Source: CAYVKY01 sp964452115 (GTDB taxonomy: Bacteria > Bacteroidota > Ignavibacteria > Tepidaquicellales > Tepidaquicellaceae). From it: a stretch of DNA of 20,258 bases. The number at the start of each line of letters is the position of its first letter. The stretch's first letter is position 1. The notes under the pieces are model-generated. The model did no database searches, had not been told where the DNA came from, and saw nothing but the letters and a program-made list of their open reading frames with translations. A program made the translations under genes and the position numbers. This document shows, one piece after another, positions 1-7,127 of the stretch. The stretch lies in assembly GCA_964452115.1 (NCBI GenBank), contig CAYVKY010000029.1, positions 1 through 20,258 on the forward strand, read 5' to 3'.

Positions 1-227
1 TTAATGATATTGCAATTGTTCAAATGAATTCATTGCTAAACAACAACACACTAAAACTCAAACAATAAATGGTGAAATTCAATTTTTATATTTTAATAAT
101 AATAGAATGCACCGCCCTTTAGTGCGGTGAGTTTGAGATAATAAAAAAAAATTAGGGATTCAGCCCATTTATTCAATGAGCTAACTTTTTTGCATAACTT
201 CCGGAGCAGCTGTGCGGGAAAAAAAAT
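1..227. other. Intergenic sequence with one small hairpin
   Basis: No gene is visible here. The stretch is very A+T-rich and lies beyond the 3' end of the minus-strand trmO gene. Its only structure is a hairpin with 6-bp arms CACCGC (110-115) and GCGGTG (124-129) around an 8-base loop. The hairpin is about 100 bases past the trmO stop and is not followed by a clean T-run in the minus direction, so a terminator role is doubtful. It resembles the small palindromic repeats elsewhere in the window. Confidence 0.5.
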
Positions 228-644
228 TTACTGCGGGGGATTGAGTCCGCTGCTGTATGGCTTGATGTCGAGGACGGGCGTGCCGTCGAGCATATCAACT
301 CCTTCAAATTCGATTTCGTTTCCGCGTATGCCGATAAGGCGGACAACACTCATTCCGATGGGATTCGGGCGGCGGGGACTTCGCGTGGCAAAGACTCCGC
401 GCAGTTTCTTTTTTTCACTGTGACGCGGTATGAACCTGAGCTCACAGTCGTTCGTTTTGTGAAAATGAAAAAGGATTATGATATATTCGGATTCGTCAAG
501 CGTTAGAAGTCCATCCTGATACCTGCTGTCCAAAATTATTTTTGCCCTGCTGGCGGGGGCAAGTATGCTCTGGCGAGGAATTTCGTCTAAGGTTTTATAT
601 CCGGATTTTATGTACCCGATGGGTTTGAATTCTATTTTATCCAT
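228..644 (-). CDS. trmO: tRNA m6t6A37 methyltransferase TrmO (TsaA/YaeB family)
   Basis: The 138-residue protein matches the TrmO fold family, which uses S-adenosylmethionine to N6-methylate threonylcarbamoyladenosine at position 37 of ANN-decoding tRNAs. It begins with the family's typical strand (FKPIGYIKSGY, about residues 6-16). It then has the signature RGVFATRSPRRPNPIGMSVVRL at about residues 82-103, the S-adenosylmethionine and substrate pocket, followed by VDMLDGTPVLDIKPY near 116-130, also diagnostic. It is short because it lacks the C-terminal extension of the E. coli enzyme, as many bacterial members do. The ATG at 642-644 is the only sensible start. It lies downstream of the transketolase gene on the same strand, but a strong terminator separates them, so it probably has its own promoter in 645-760. 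No promoter could be pinned down. Confidence 0.93.
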   Translation of the reverse strand: MDKIEFKPIGYIKSGYKTLDEIPRQSILAPASRAKIILDSRYQDGLLTLDESEYIIILFHFHKTNDCELRFIPRHSEKKKLRGVFATRSPRRPNPIGMSVVRLIGIRGNEIEFEGVDMLDGTPVLDIKPYSSGLNPPQ

Positions 645-760
645 TCTATTTATTTTATCCGGTTTTTATTTCATGCACCGGAAATTGATTTTTACAATTT
701 ATGTTTTCACGCTTTTGAGTTCAATGTGAAAAATAGGTGAAGGAGAGAAAGGGGAAAAGA

Positions 761-794
761 AAATAAAAAAGGCGGAAATTATTTTCCGCCTTTT
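761..794 (-). terminator. Rho-independent terminator after the transketolase gene
   Basis: Two 12-base arms, AAAAGGCGGAAA (767-778) and TTTCCGCCTTTT (783-794), are perfectly complementary around a 4-base loop. In the minus direction the stem is followed by a T-rich run (TTTTTTATTT, complement of 761-770). It starts 22 bases past the transketolase stop. A second T-run on the plus strand is short, so this mainly serves the minus strand. It is the clearest intrinsic terminator in the window. Confidence 0.9.
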
Positions 795-816
795 GAATTA
801 TCTTATTTAAAATATT

Positions 817-3228
817 TTATCCTTTGATAAATTTTATTACTTCTTTATACATTGAATAGCCGTCTAAACCTGCCTGCTCGAGAACGCTTTCGGCGTTTCC
901 GCTTCCGAGATATGCGCCTGCTCTGAACGGGTGCAGTACATTTGTTCTGCCTTTGTATCCCGTAATCCATTTGTACATTGTCGGCAGCGTGAAGCCCGTA
1001 ATGCCCATTGCTTTTTCCGCAATCTCCGGCGGATAGATTTTCACTTTTTCTTCCTGCGGCAAGAGGTCGAAGAGTTCCGCGCTCGAAACATAATACACTT
1101 CCACGTTTATGCCTTCTTCATCGAGTCTCGGCAGCACTTTTTCTATGAATTCTATTGTTACGCCGCTTTCCTGAAGCACGATATATCCGTCAACTTTTTT
1201 TGATGTATCCGCTGCACGGAGTTTATACATGCCCTGCGCCGCATCGGTTACAGGTGCAAGTTTCATTGCTTTTCTGTCAACAATTTTTTCATTCGGACGG
1301 GTTACAAACGGTGAAAGCACTGCGGGATGCTTTTTCAATCCTGCAATAAGAAGGGACCACACTTCTCCCGGCTCCCACGGCGTAAGTGTTATGAGTACGC
1401 CTTTCGGGAAATTGCCCGAGAGCAGCTGCAGGCACTGTGGGTCTGCGTGCGTGGGACCGTCTTCACCGGTTTTGAGTCCTGCGTGTGCGTTTACCAGAAT
1501 CCAAGTTCTGAATTGTCCGCCGAACGCCTCAACTCTATTTTGTTCGCCGATGCCGTGAAGTCTTGCAGCGGTGTGCTCCATCGCAGAGATGAATGCGCCG
1601 TATGATGAACTTGCTCCGATATTTTTTCCGAATGCACCGAGTCCCGCCATCATTGCTCCGATAGCATCTTCGCAGATTCCACCGATTGAAAGAATTCTTG
1701 CTTCGGGATTGTCAACCGCATCGAAATATCCGTCGTGGAACTGCTTGCCTAAAAGGTTGATGCTCGTTGAACCAAGCAGGTCAGCTGCAACTCCGAGGAA
1801 TGCGCCGTTCGTTTTTTGATTCAGCAGTCCGAGAGATGAACCGAGTACTGCTCTGATTGTGGTTGAATTTCCTGTTTTTAGTCCGAGTTCTTCAGGAATC
1901 GTTTTTTCATCAATGCTCTTATCTGTGTATAAATTTTCCAGCTTCGGTGTATTTTCTCTCGGCGTTCTGTTCAATGCAAATAGTCTTGTCTGTGATTCGT
2001 TTACAAGCTGCGCAATATGTTCAAATGATTTATCTGTTTCGATTACTTTCCTGACAGTCATCAGTGTATCGTAGAATACTCTTTCGGTGTGTACCGATTT
2101 CCAGTCGCCCTGAAATCCGGGAATTTTCGCTCCGAATTCGTTTTTGATTTCTTCAACAGGTTTCTCTTCATATACGGGAACCTTAACGTTAAATACTTTT
2201 TCAAATTCTTCGAGTGATTTGTAATAGCCTTCTGAACTGAACTTGTGGCCTGCGCCGTGCGATGCTTTGCCTTCGATGCCGTACTTCCATCCTTTGATGG
2301 TTCTGTAAACAATTGCCGTGGGCATTTTATTGTCGAGCGACTTTGCGAGCATCTGTGCTGCGAGTACTTTATTAAAATCTTTTCCGTCGTCAACGTAAAT
2401 CACATTGAAGTCGTGCAGATAGCAGAGTTCTGCGGGATTCCACTGAACGTAGTCGCCTTTTTTGTCGCCGTCTCTGCAAACCTGATTTGAATCAATAGAA
2501 GCCTGATTGAAGTCAATGTGCAATATCACATTGTGCAGCCTCATCGCCGATGCTGCTGCAAGTGCTTCTGCAACGCGTCCGGGAGTCATTCCGCCTTCGC
2601 CTTCTACAACGTTGACCTTCGGGGCTTTTTCGCCGAAGTAATCCAATGCGCCGAGTGCGAGACCGAATGCGCTCGGATCGCCGATGCCGCTTGCACCCGT
2701 GGCAACCTTTACGAAAGGAGTTGCCGGTGTCGGATGGCCGTCAAGTGCCTTGGAGTGAAACTGCCTGAAGAGCGGAGTGTTGTTGGTGGGATTTCTTCTG
2801 AATCCCAAAAGGTCTTCCAGGCGCAGTTGATTTTTTTCGTCCGGCAAAAGTGATGACCTGTACGCTCTTACGATTTCATTTCTTAATGCATACATTGCAT
2901 ACAAACCCATTGCCTTGTGTCCTGCCGCATATACCAGCATATCATTTCTGTCATCGGAAGGATTTTTGATGTCGTAATCCGATGTTTTGTAAAGAATGGA
3001 TTCCACGAATCTGCCCGAAGAAATCGAACCGCCCGGATGTCCGCTTGTCGGTACAAAGTTGTAAAGCACCGCGCAAAGCGACCTGTAAACCAGGTCGAGT
3101 TTTTCAAAAATGCTTAATTCTTTATCGTCGAATGGAACTGCCTTTTTTAAAACTTCATTTATTTCATAATATTTCCCTCTTCTTGGACCAAAGGAAAGTA
3201 TTTTAGGTACTGCTGTGATATGTGACAT
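817..3228 (-). CDS. Transketolase-like thiamine-diphosphate enzyme, long form
   Basis: This 803-residue protein has full transketolase architecture. In the N-terminal diphosphate-binding half, GHPGG is at 63-67, the GHK histidine at 104, GHP at 164-166 and a TTGPLGQG-like segment (ATGASGIG) at 176-183. The metal-binding motif is at 210-241 and reads GEG...DFN instead of the usual GDG...N. In the pyrimidine-binding half, AADLLGST is at 481-488, the glutamate that activates the cofactor is probably E520 (GICED), and HAGLKTGEDGPTH is at 582-594. The C-terminal transketolase domain occupies the last 130 residues. The family normally has 620-700 residues; the extra length sits mostly in a linker at about 335-450. 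The likely role is two-carbon ketol transfer in the non-oxidative pentose phosphate pathway. Because of the GEG variant and the length, a related ketolase cannot be excluded. The ATG at 3226-3228 is the start, and a strong terminator follows. Confidence 0.85.
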   Translation of the reverse strand: MSHITAVPKILSFGPRRGKYYEINEVLKKAVPFDDKELSIFEKLDLVYRSLCAVLYNFVPTSGHPGGSISSGRFVESILYKTSDYDIKNPSDDRNDMLVYAAGHKAMGLYAMYALRNEIVRAYRSSLLPDEKNQLRLEDLLGFRRNPTNNTPLFRQFHSKALDGHPTPATPFVKVATGASGIGDPSAFGLALGALDYFGEKAPKVNVVEGEGGMTPGRVAEALAAASAMRLHNVILHIDFNQASIDSNQVCRDGDKKGDYVQWNPAELCYLHDFNVIYVDDGKDFNKVLAAQMLAKSLDNKMPTAIVYRTIKGWKYGIEGKASHGAGHKFSSEGYYKSLEEFEKVFNVKVPVYEEKPVEEIKNEFGAKIPGFQGDWKSVHTERVFYDTLMTVRKVIETDKSFEHIAQLVNESQTRLFALNRTPRENTPKLENLYTDKSIDEKTIPEELGLKTGNSTTIRAVLGSSLGLLNQKTNGAFLGVAADLLGSTSINLLGKQFHDGYFDAVDNPEARILSIGGICEDAIGAMMAGLGAFGKNIGASSSYGAFISAMEHTAARLHGIGEQNRVEAFGGQFRTWILVNAHAGLKTGEDGPTHADPQCLQLLSGNFPKGVLITLTPWEPGEVWSLLIAGLKKHPAVLSPFVTRPNEKIVDRKAMKLAPVTDAAQGMYKLRAADTSKKVDGYIVLQESGVTIEFIEKVLPRLDEEGINVEVYYVSSAELFDLLPQEEKVKIYPPEIAEKAMGITGFTLPTMYKWITGYKGRTNVLHPFRAGAYLGSGNAESVLEQAGLDGYSMYKEVIKFIKG

Positions 3229-3341
3229 GATATAATTTTTTATTTGATAAAATTAAAAAAATTAAAAAAAGATTTTCCGCAATAAGAGTTGGAAAGCCTT
3301 ATATTTCAATTTAGTAAACATAAATGACGAAAAAAATTCAT

Positions 3342-4328
3342 TTATTTGAGTCCTACTGCAATACCGACGGTTGCCATCATCCTTTTTCCGAAATTAAGGT
3401 CGGCATTTATCAATACGGGATTCAGATTAACGCTTGCGCCGATGACGCCTCTCACGTCTGCGGTGGATTTTGTATCGAAGAGAACTCCGACATTCTGTCC
3501 CGCCATAGTGGTATATGAATAAGTGATTTCGGTGTTGAACTGCTCATATTGAATTGCTGCATAACCCGCTAAACGTTTAAACGACTTTGATACCTGCGCA
3601 TTTGCAAAGAATGAATTTCCGTTGAAAAATTTCAAACCTGCTGTGTCGAGTATATTGAAATTCTGAAATCCCGTTTGTACGGATAAGTCAAAGGGAAGTT
3701 TTTTAAGCACGGAATTTAAATTATACCTGACGCCGAATCCTGCAAACATCACTTCGCCGTACTGCCCGAGAGACATTCTCGGAAGGAATCTCAAAGTAAT
3801 ATCAATTCCGTAAAAAGAACCGATTCCGATTTGCGGTATCACAAACGGCATCACGGAGAGACTCGTCATTCCGCCTATAAGTTTTCTTTGCTCGCTGTAC
3901 TGCTGTCCGTTGTATATGTAATTGATATCGGCAACAGACTGTGTAGTGCCGCCGAAAACTGTAGGTGCATTATTCACATCAATATTCGCAAGCACTTTAT
4001 GGTTGGTACCGGCGATATTCACAAGCACCGAATCGCTGTAACTTACACTGAACGATTTGTCTTTATCCGAAAGAAACAAATACGATGTATTGAATCCCAA
4101 TGTCAGAGACAGGTTCATCGGCAGTGCGCTTTTTGTATTCAGAAACGTGCCCGAGCCGATATATCCCGAATTCAAGGTCATCCCGAGCCCGAGTGACATC
4201 GGTTCCAGATATTTATCTGCATAAAGTCCGTTTACCTGTCCGATTTTATTTCCCAAATCCTGGCTTCGTACACTACTTCCGATTATCATCACAATCGCCG
4301 CAGCGATAAGTATAACTTTTTTTACCAT
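3342..4328 (-). CDS. DUF6588-type outer-membrane beta-barrel-like protein
   Basis: The 328-residue product starts with a clear signal peptide (VKKVILIAAAIVMIIGSS, cut near residue 22 before Q-D-L). The mature part opens with a short helix and a glycine-rich segment (YLEPMSLGLGMTLNSGY, about 37-53) like that of Bacteroidota DUF6588 proteins. Alternating polar/hydrophobic strands follow to the end (final strand MATVGIAVGL). This pattern suggests an outer-membrane or surface beta structure. There are no cysteines for lipidation and no catalytic motif. The molecular function of the family is unknown. It lies 113 bp upstream of the transketolase gene on the same strand with no evident terminator between, so read-through is possible, but the functions look unrelated. 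Family assignment is from remembered sequence resemblance only. Confidence 0.75.
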   Translation of the reverse strand: MVKKVILIAAAIVMIIGSSVRSQDLGNKIGQVNGLYADKYLEPMSLGLGMTLNSGYIGSGTFLNTKSALPMNLSLTLGFNTSYLFLSDKDKSFSVSYSDSVLVNIAGTNHKVLANIDVNNAPTVFGGTTQSVADINYIYNGQQYSEQRKLIGGMTSLSVMPFVIPQIGIGSFYGIDITLRFLPRMSLGQYGEVMFAGFGVRYNLNSVLKKLPFDLSVQTGFQNFNILDTAGLKFFNGNSFFANAQVSKSFKRLAGYAAIQYEQFNTEITYSYTTMAGQNVGVLFDTKSTADVRGVIGASVNLNPVLINADLNFGKRMMATVGIAVGLK

Positions 4329-4464
4329 GCTGAATTTTATTTTGTTTTTTTAATTTTTAATGAATCGCAGCCCGCAGATTTAATCCTTACTTATCAAAAA
4401 GTACCTGCAGGGCTTTACATATAGTACTATACCTTTTTCATTTTATTTTTCATCCTTCGCTTTT

Positions 4465-4492
4465 CATTTTACATTTTACATTTTACATTTTA
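4465..4492 (-). repeat. Heptamer tandem array, four TAAAATG units (minus strand)
   Basis: Four perfect head-to-tail copies of a 7-base unit (CATTTTA on plus, TAAAATG on minus) begin 7 bp past the stop of the minus-strand knot-type gene. Because 7 is not a multiple of 3, the array places TAA in every minus-strand frame. Decayed copies of the same unit are seen at about 4918-4934 (CATTTTACACTTTACACTG). The role is unknown; it may be slippage-generated junk or a transcript 3' end element. Confidence 0.85.
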
Positions 4493-4499
4493 CATTGAA

Positions 4500-4823
4500 T
4501 TAGCGCATTCCTGCATCGCTTTTATACTTCGTAAAATAAACTTTCAGGTCTGCATCGCTTGAATACTCCGTAAAATAAATCACCCAATCTGCATCGCTTT
4601 TATATTTTGTAAAGTACCAGATGCCGCTGTACGGCTTAGCATCGCTCTTGTACTTTGTTTCGTACACCACCATATCCGCATCGCTTTTATAATTTGTGAC
4701 ATAAATCACTTTATCGGCATCGCTTTTATATTTTGTGACGTACACAACCTGCGCATCTGATTTGCTTCCTAAGAAGAATAAAAACACAACGGTTACCGCA
4801 AATGAGAATATATATTTTATCAT
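4500..4823 (-). CDS. Small exported six-repeat protein, 7(1)-knot (DUF6150) type
   Basis: The 107-residue product has a signal peptide (residues 1-24, hydrophobic core FAVTVVFLFFLG, cut before Q25). The mature part consists almost entirely of six copies of a 12-17-residue unit with consensus V(I/V)Y(V/F)T-x-Y-K-S-D-A-D: about 26-37, 38-50, 51-62, 63-79, 80-92 and 93-105. The fourth is lengthened by a PYSGI insertion, and the fifth has YSSD for YKSD. This repeat pattern matches the DUF6150 or 'septoil knot' family, in which short beta-strand repeats are reported to form a very deep 7(1) knot. Function is unknown. Underlying DNA repeats (GCATCGCTTTTATA-like) are still visible, so copy number may have changed by recombination. 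Start ATG is 4821-4823 in a very A+T-rich leader. Family naming is from memory and would need a profile search. Confidence 0.75.
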   Translation of the reverse strand: MIKYIFSFAVTVVFLFFLGSKSDAQVVYVTKYKSDADKVIYVTNYKSDADMVVYETKYKSDAKPYSGIWYFTKYKSDADWVIYFTEYSSDADLKVYFTKYKSDAGMR

Positions 4824-4875
4824 TTTTTTTCTATTAATATACTTATTTATATATAATTTTTATACGTAATTACAA

Positions 4876-4897
4876 GGGCAGACACACAGGTCTGCCC
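4876..4897. repeat. Short inverted repeat GGGCAGAC / GTCTGCCC
   Basis: Two perfect 8-base arms (4876-4883 and 4890-4897) enclose a 6-base loop. The G+C-rich stem stands out in A+T-rich surroundings. It lies between the knot-type gene promoter region and the end of uvrB. No T-run follows on either strand, so it looks like a dispersed palindromic repeat rather than a terminator. Confidence 0.6.
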
Positions 4898-4943
4898 CTA
4901 CAATTGAAATTTTTCTCATTTTACACTTTACACTGAACAAACT

Positions 4944-4985
4944 ATTCTTAATTCTTAATTCTTAATTCTTAATTCTTAATTCTTA
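4944..4985 (-). repeat. Heptamer tandem array, six TAAGAAT units, overlapping the uvrB stop
   Basis: Six perfect copies of ATTCTTA (TAAGAAT on the minus strand) run from 4944 to 4985. The uvrB stop codon (complement of 4983-4985) is supplied by the first unit in the direction of transcription. As with the array at 4465-4492, the period of 7 puts TAA into all three frames. Copy number is likely to vary between strains because the repeat is perfect. Confidence 0.9.
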
Positions 4986-6998
4986 ATTGGATGTTAGCCG
5001 TTCAATCTCATCCCTGAGTTCTGCCGCCCTTTCGAATTCTAAATCTTTCGCGGCGTTTATCATTTCTTCCTTTAACTGCTGAAGGAGACTTTCTTTTTCT
5101 TCTCCGGAAATCTTTTTAAACAGCGGCTCATTTATGCTCTGAAGCGGCGTTTTGCGTCCGGGATATTTTATTTCATCTTTCCTTTTCGAATCCGCAACAA
5201 CGGTTGTTGACATAATTTCATCAATCGTTTTCAGAATTGTTTTCGGTGTGATATTGTGCTGCTTGTTATATTCCATCTGAATCTCCCGCCTGCGCGCAGT
5301 TTCCTTTATCACCTTCTGCATAGATTCGGTAATTTTATCCGCATACATAATCACCATTCCGTTTGCATTTCTTGCAGTTCGTCCGGCAGTTTGCAGCAGC
5401 GATTTTTCCGACCGCAAGAATCCTTCTTTGTCCGCATCGAGTATTGCAACAAGCGAAACCTCCGGCAGGTCAAGCCCTTCCCTCAGAAGGTTCACACCGA
5501 CAAGCACATCAAATTCACCGAGACGCAGCCCCCTGATGATATCAATTCTGTCAATCGATTCAATTTCCGAATGCATATATTTTACTCTGATACCGATACC
5601 CGAAAGATAATCGGTTAGGTCTTCACTCATTCTTTTTGTCAGCGTAGTAACCAGCACTCGTTCTTTTTTCTTTGCGCGTTTATTGATTTCATTTATCAGG
5701 TCGTCAATCTGATTCTTCACAGGTCTCACCTGAATTTCCGGGTCGAGAAGTCCGGTCGGTCTGATAATCTGCTCAACAATCACCCCGCCGCTTTTTTCGA
5801 GTTCGTATTCTCCCGGCGTTGCGCCGACGAAAACGACCTGATTCAGTGCCGACTCCCATTCCTGAAATGTCATCGGTCTGTTGTCAAGTGCAGACGGCAG
5901 TCGGAAGCCGTGCTCAATAAGCGTTTTCTTGCGCATACGGTCGCCGTTGTACATCGCGCGAATCTGCGGCACGGTTACGTGCGATTCGTCAATCACGACC
6001 AGAAAGTCATCCGGAAAATAATCAAAAAGGCACGAAGGCCTTGAACCCGCAGATCTTCCTTCCATATGGCGCGAATAGTTTTCAATTCCCGAGCAGTAAC
6101 CGACCTCCTTAATCATTTCAATGTCAAACATCGTTCGCTGCTCGATTCTCTGGGCTTCAATGAGTTTATTTTCTTTTGTGAAATACGCCACGCGCTCCCT
6201 GAGTTCATCCTTGATATTTTCAATTGCAGTTTCAACTTTTTCGGGACTTGTCAAAAAATATTTTGCGGGATAGATTGCCGCCGATTCTTCGGTGCTAAGC
6301 GTTCTGCCCGTCATTGCATCAACAATCGAAAGCCGTTCGATTTCATCATCGAAGATTTCTATTCTGATTGCCTTTTCGTCTTCATAAGCGGGAATGATTT
6401 CAATTACATCTCCCCTCACCCTGAATGTTCCGCGCCTGAAATCTATATCGTTTCTGATATAATGAATGTTCACAAATAGTTTCAGAAGTTTACTTCGCGT
6501 AATTTTCTGCCTCTTTTTCAAGACAACCACCTGCTCAGCATATTCATCCGGCGCGCCGATGCCGTATATGCAGCTAACGGATGACACTATGATTACATCA
6601 CGTCTCCCTTCGAGAAGCGCCGCAGTTGCCTTAAGTCTGAGGCGGTCAATTTCATCATTAATGGACAGGTCTTTCGCTATGTAAGTATCGGTTGACGGAA
6701 TATATGCTTCCGGCTGGTAATAGTCATAATACGAGATGAAATACTCCACCCTGTTTTCCGGAAAAAAATTTCTGAATTCACCGAAGAGCTGCGCAGCAAG
6801 GGTTTTATTGTGGCTCATCACGAGTACGGGTTTATTCACATTTTTAATCACATTCGAAATGGAATAAGTTTTTCCCGAACCTGTAATCCCGACGAATGTC
6901 TGATACTTATCATCCCTCAGAATTCCCTCAGTAAGTTTTTCGATTGCCTTCGGCTGGTCGCCCTGCGGCTTATACGGCGAAACTAATTTAAATTTCAT
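4983..6998 (-). CDS. uvrB: Excinuclease ABC subunit B (UvrB)
   Basis: The 671-residue UvrB is the damage-verifying DNA helicase-like subunit of nucleotide excision repair. It is loaded by UvrA, and it recruits UvrC for incision. Visible motifs are the Walker A GITGSGKT (37-44), the damage-probing beta-hairpin region YYDYYQPEAYIP (about 92-103), helicase motif II DESH, motif V region GVNLLREGLDLPEVSLVAILDADKEGF, motif VI QTAGRTARN, and a C-terminal UVR motif (LKEEMINAAKDLEFERAAELRDEI) for UvrC contact. Start: the frame is open upstream to an ATG at 7104-7106. The conserved UvrB N-terminus (KFKLVSPYKPQGDQPKAI) begins exactly at the ATG 6996-6998, so that start is chosen. The extra 36 codons overlap a palindromic repeat and look non-coding. 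The stop codon lies inside a heptamer array. Confidence 0.97.
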   Translation of the reverse strand: MKFKLVSPYKPQGDQPKAIEKLTEGILRDDKYQTFVGITGSGKTYSISNVIKNVNKPVLVMSHNKTLAAQLFGEFRNFFPENRVEYFISYYDYYQPEAYIPSTDTYIAKDLSINDEIDRLRLKATAALLEGRRDVIIVSSVSCIYGIGAPDEYAEQVVVLKKRQKITRSKLLKLFVNIHYIRNDIDFRRGTFRVRGDVIEIIPAYEDEKAIRIEIFDDEIERLSIVDAMTGRTLSTEESAAIYPAKYFLTSPEKVETAIENIKDELRERVAYFTKENKLIEAQRIEQRTMFDIEMIKEVGYCSGIENYSRHMEGRSAGSRPSCLFDYFPDDFLVVIDESHVTVPQIRAMYNGDRMRKKTLIEHGFRLPSALDNRPMTFQEWESALNQVVFVGATPGEYELEKSGGVIVEQIIRPTGLLDPEIQVRPVKNQIDDLINEINKRAKKKERVLVTTLTKRMSEDLTDYLSGIGIRVKYMHSEIESIDRIDIIRGLRLGEFDVLVGVNLLREGLDLPEVSLVAILDADKEGFLRSEKSLLQTAGRTARNANGMVIMYADKITESMQKVIKETARRREIQMEYNKQHNITPKTILKTIDEIMSTTVVADSKRKDEIKYPGRKTPLQSINEPLFKKISGEEKESLLQQLKEEMINAAKDLEFERAAELRDEIERLTSN

Positions 6999-7091
6999 TA
7001 TATTTTTTTCTGCATTATTATTTAATTTATTAATCCTGTACAGTTGAAACAATTCAAAACTATGTAATTGTTCCGAAAAGTCAATTTCCCC

Positions 7092-7119
7092 GTAGAGACA
7101 AAGCATGCTTTGTCTCTAC
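7092..7119. repeat. 28-bp perfect palindrome between the TPR gene and uvrB
   Basis: Bases 7092-7119 read the same on both strands, with core AAAGCATGCTTT and arms GTAGAGACA / TGTCTCTAC. It begins 9 bp past the stop of the TPR gene. A related, imperfect copy lies at 13688-13715. It could form a hairpin or cruciform at the TPR transcript end, but no T-run follows. Two copies in one window point to a dispersed repeat family. Confidence 0.85.
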
Positions 7120-7127
7120 ATTCGTTT

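Noticed and set aside
928..3206. Several plus-strand reading frames of 60-110 codons opposite the transketolase gene
   Set aside because: They are antisense shadows of a strongly coding gene, with low-complexity or improbable protein sequences and no motifs.
4500..4823. Regular DNA repeats in the knot-type gene as a CRISPR array
   Set aside because: The repeats are in frame, encode a periodic peptide behind a signal sequence, and lack unique spacers of constant length.
6999..7106. A 36-codon N-terminal extension of UvrB from the ATG at 7104-7106
   Set aside because: The conserved UvrB N-terminus starts at the ATG 6996-6998; the extension overlaps a palindromic repeat and has no similarity to the family.
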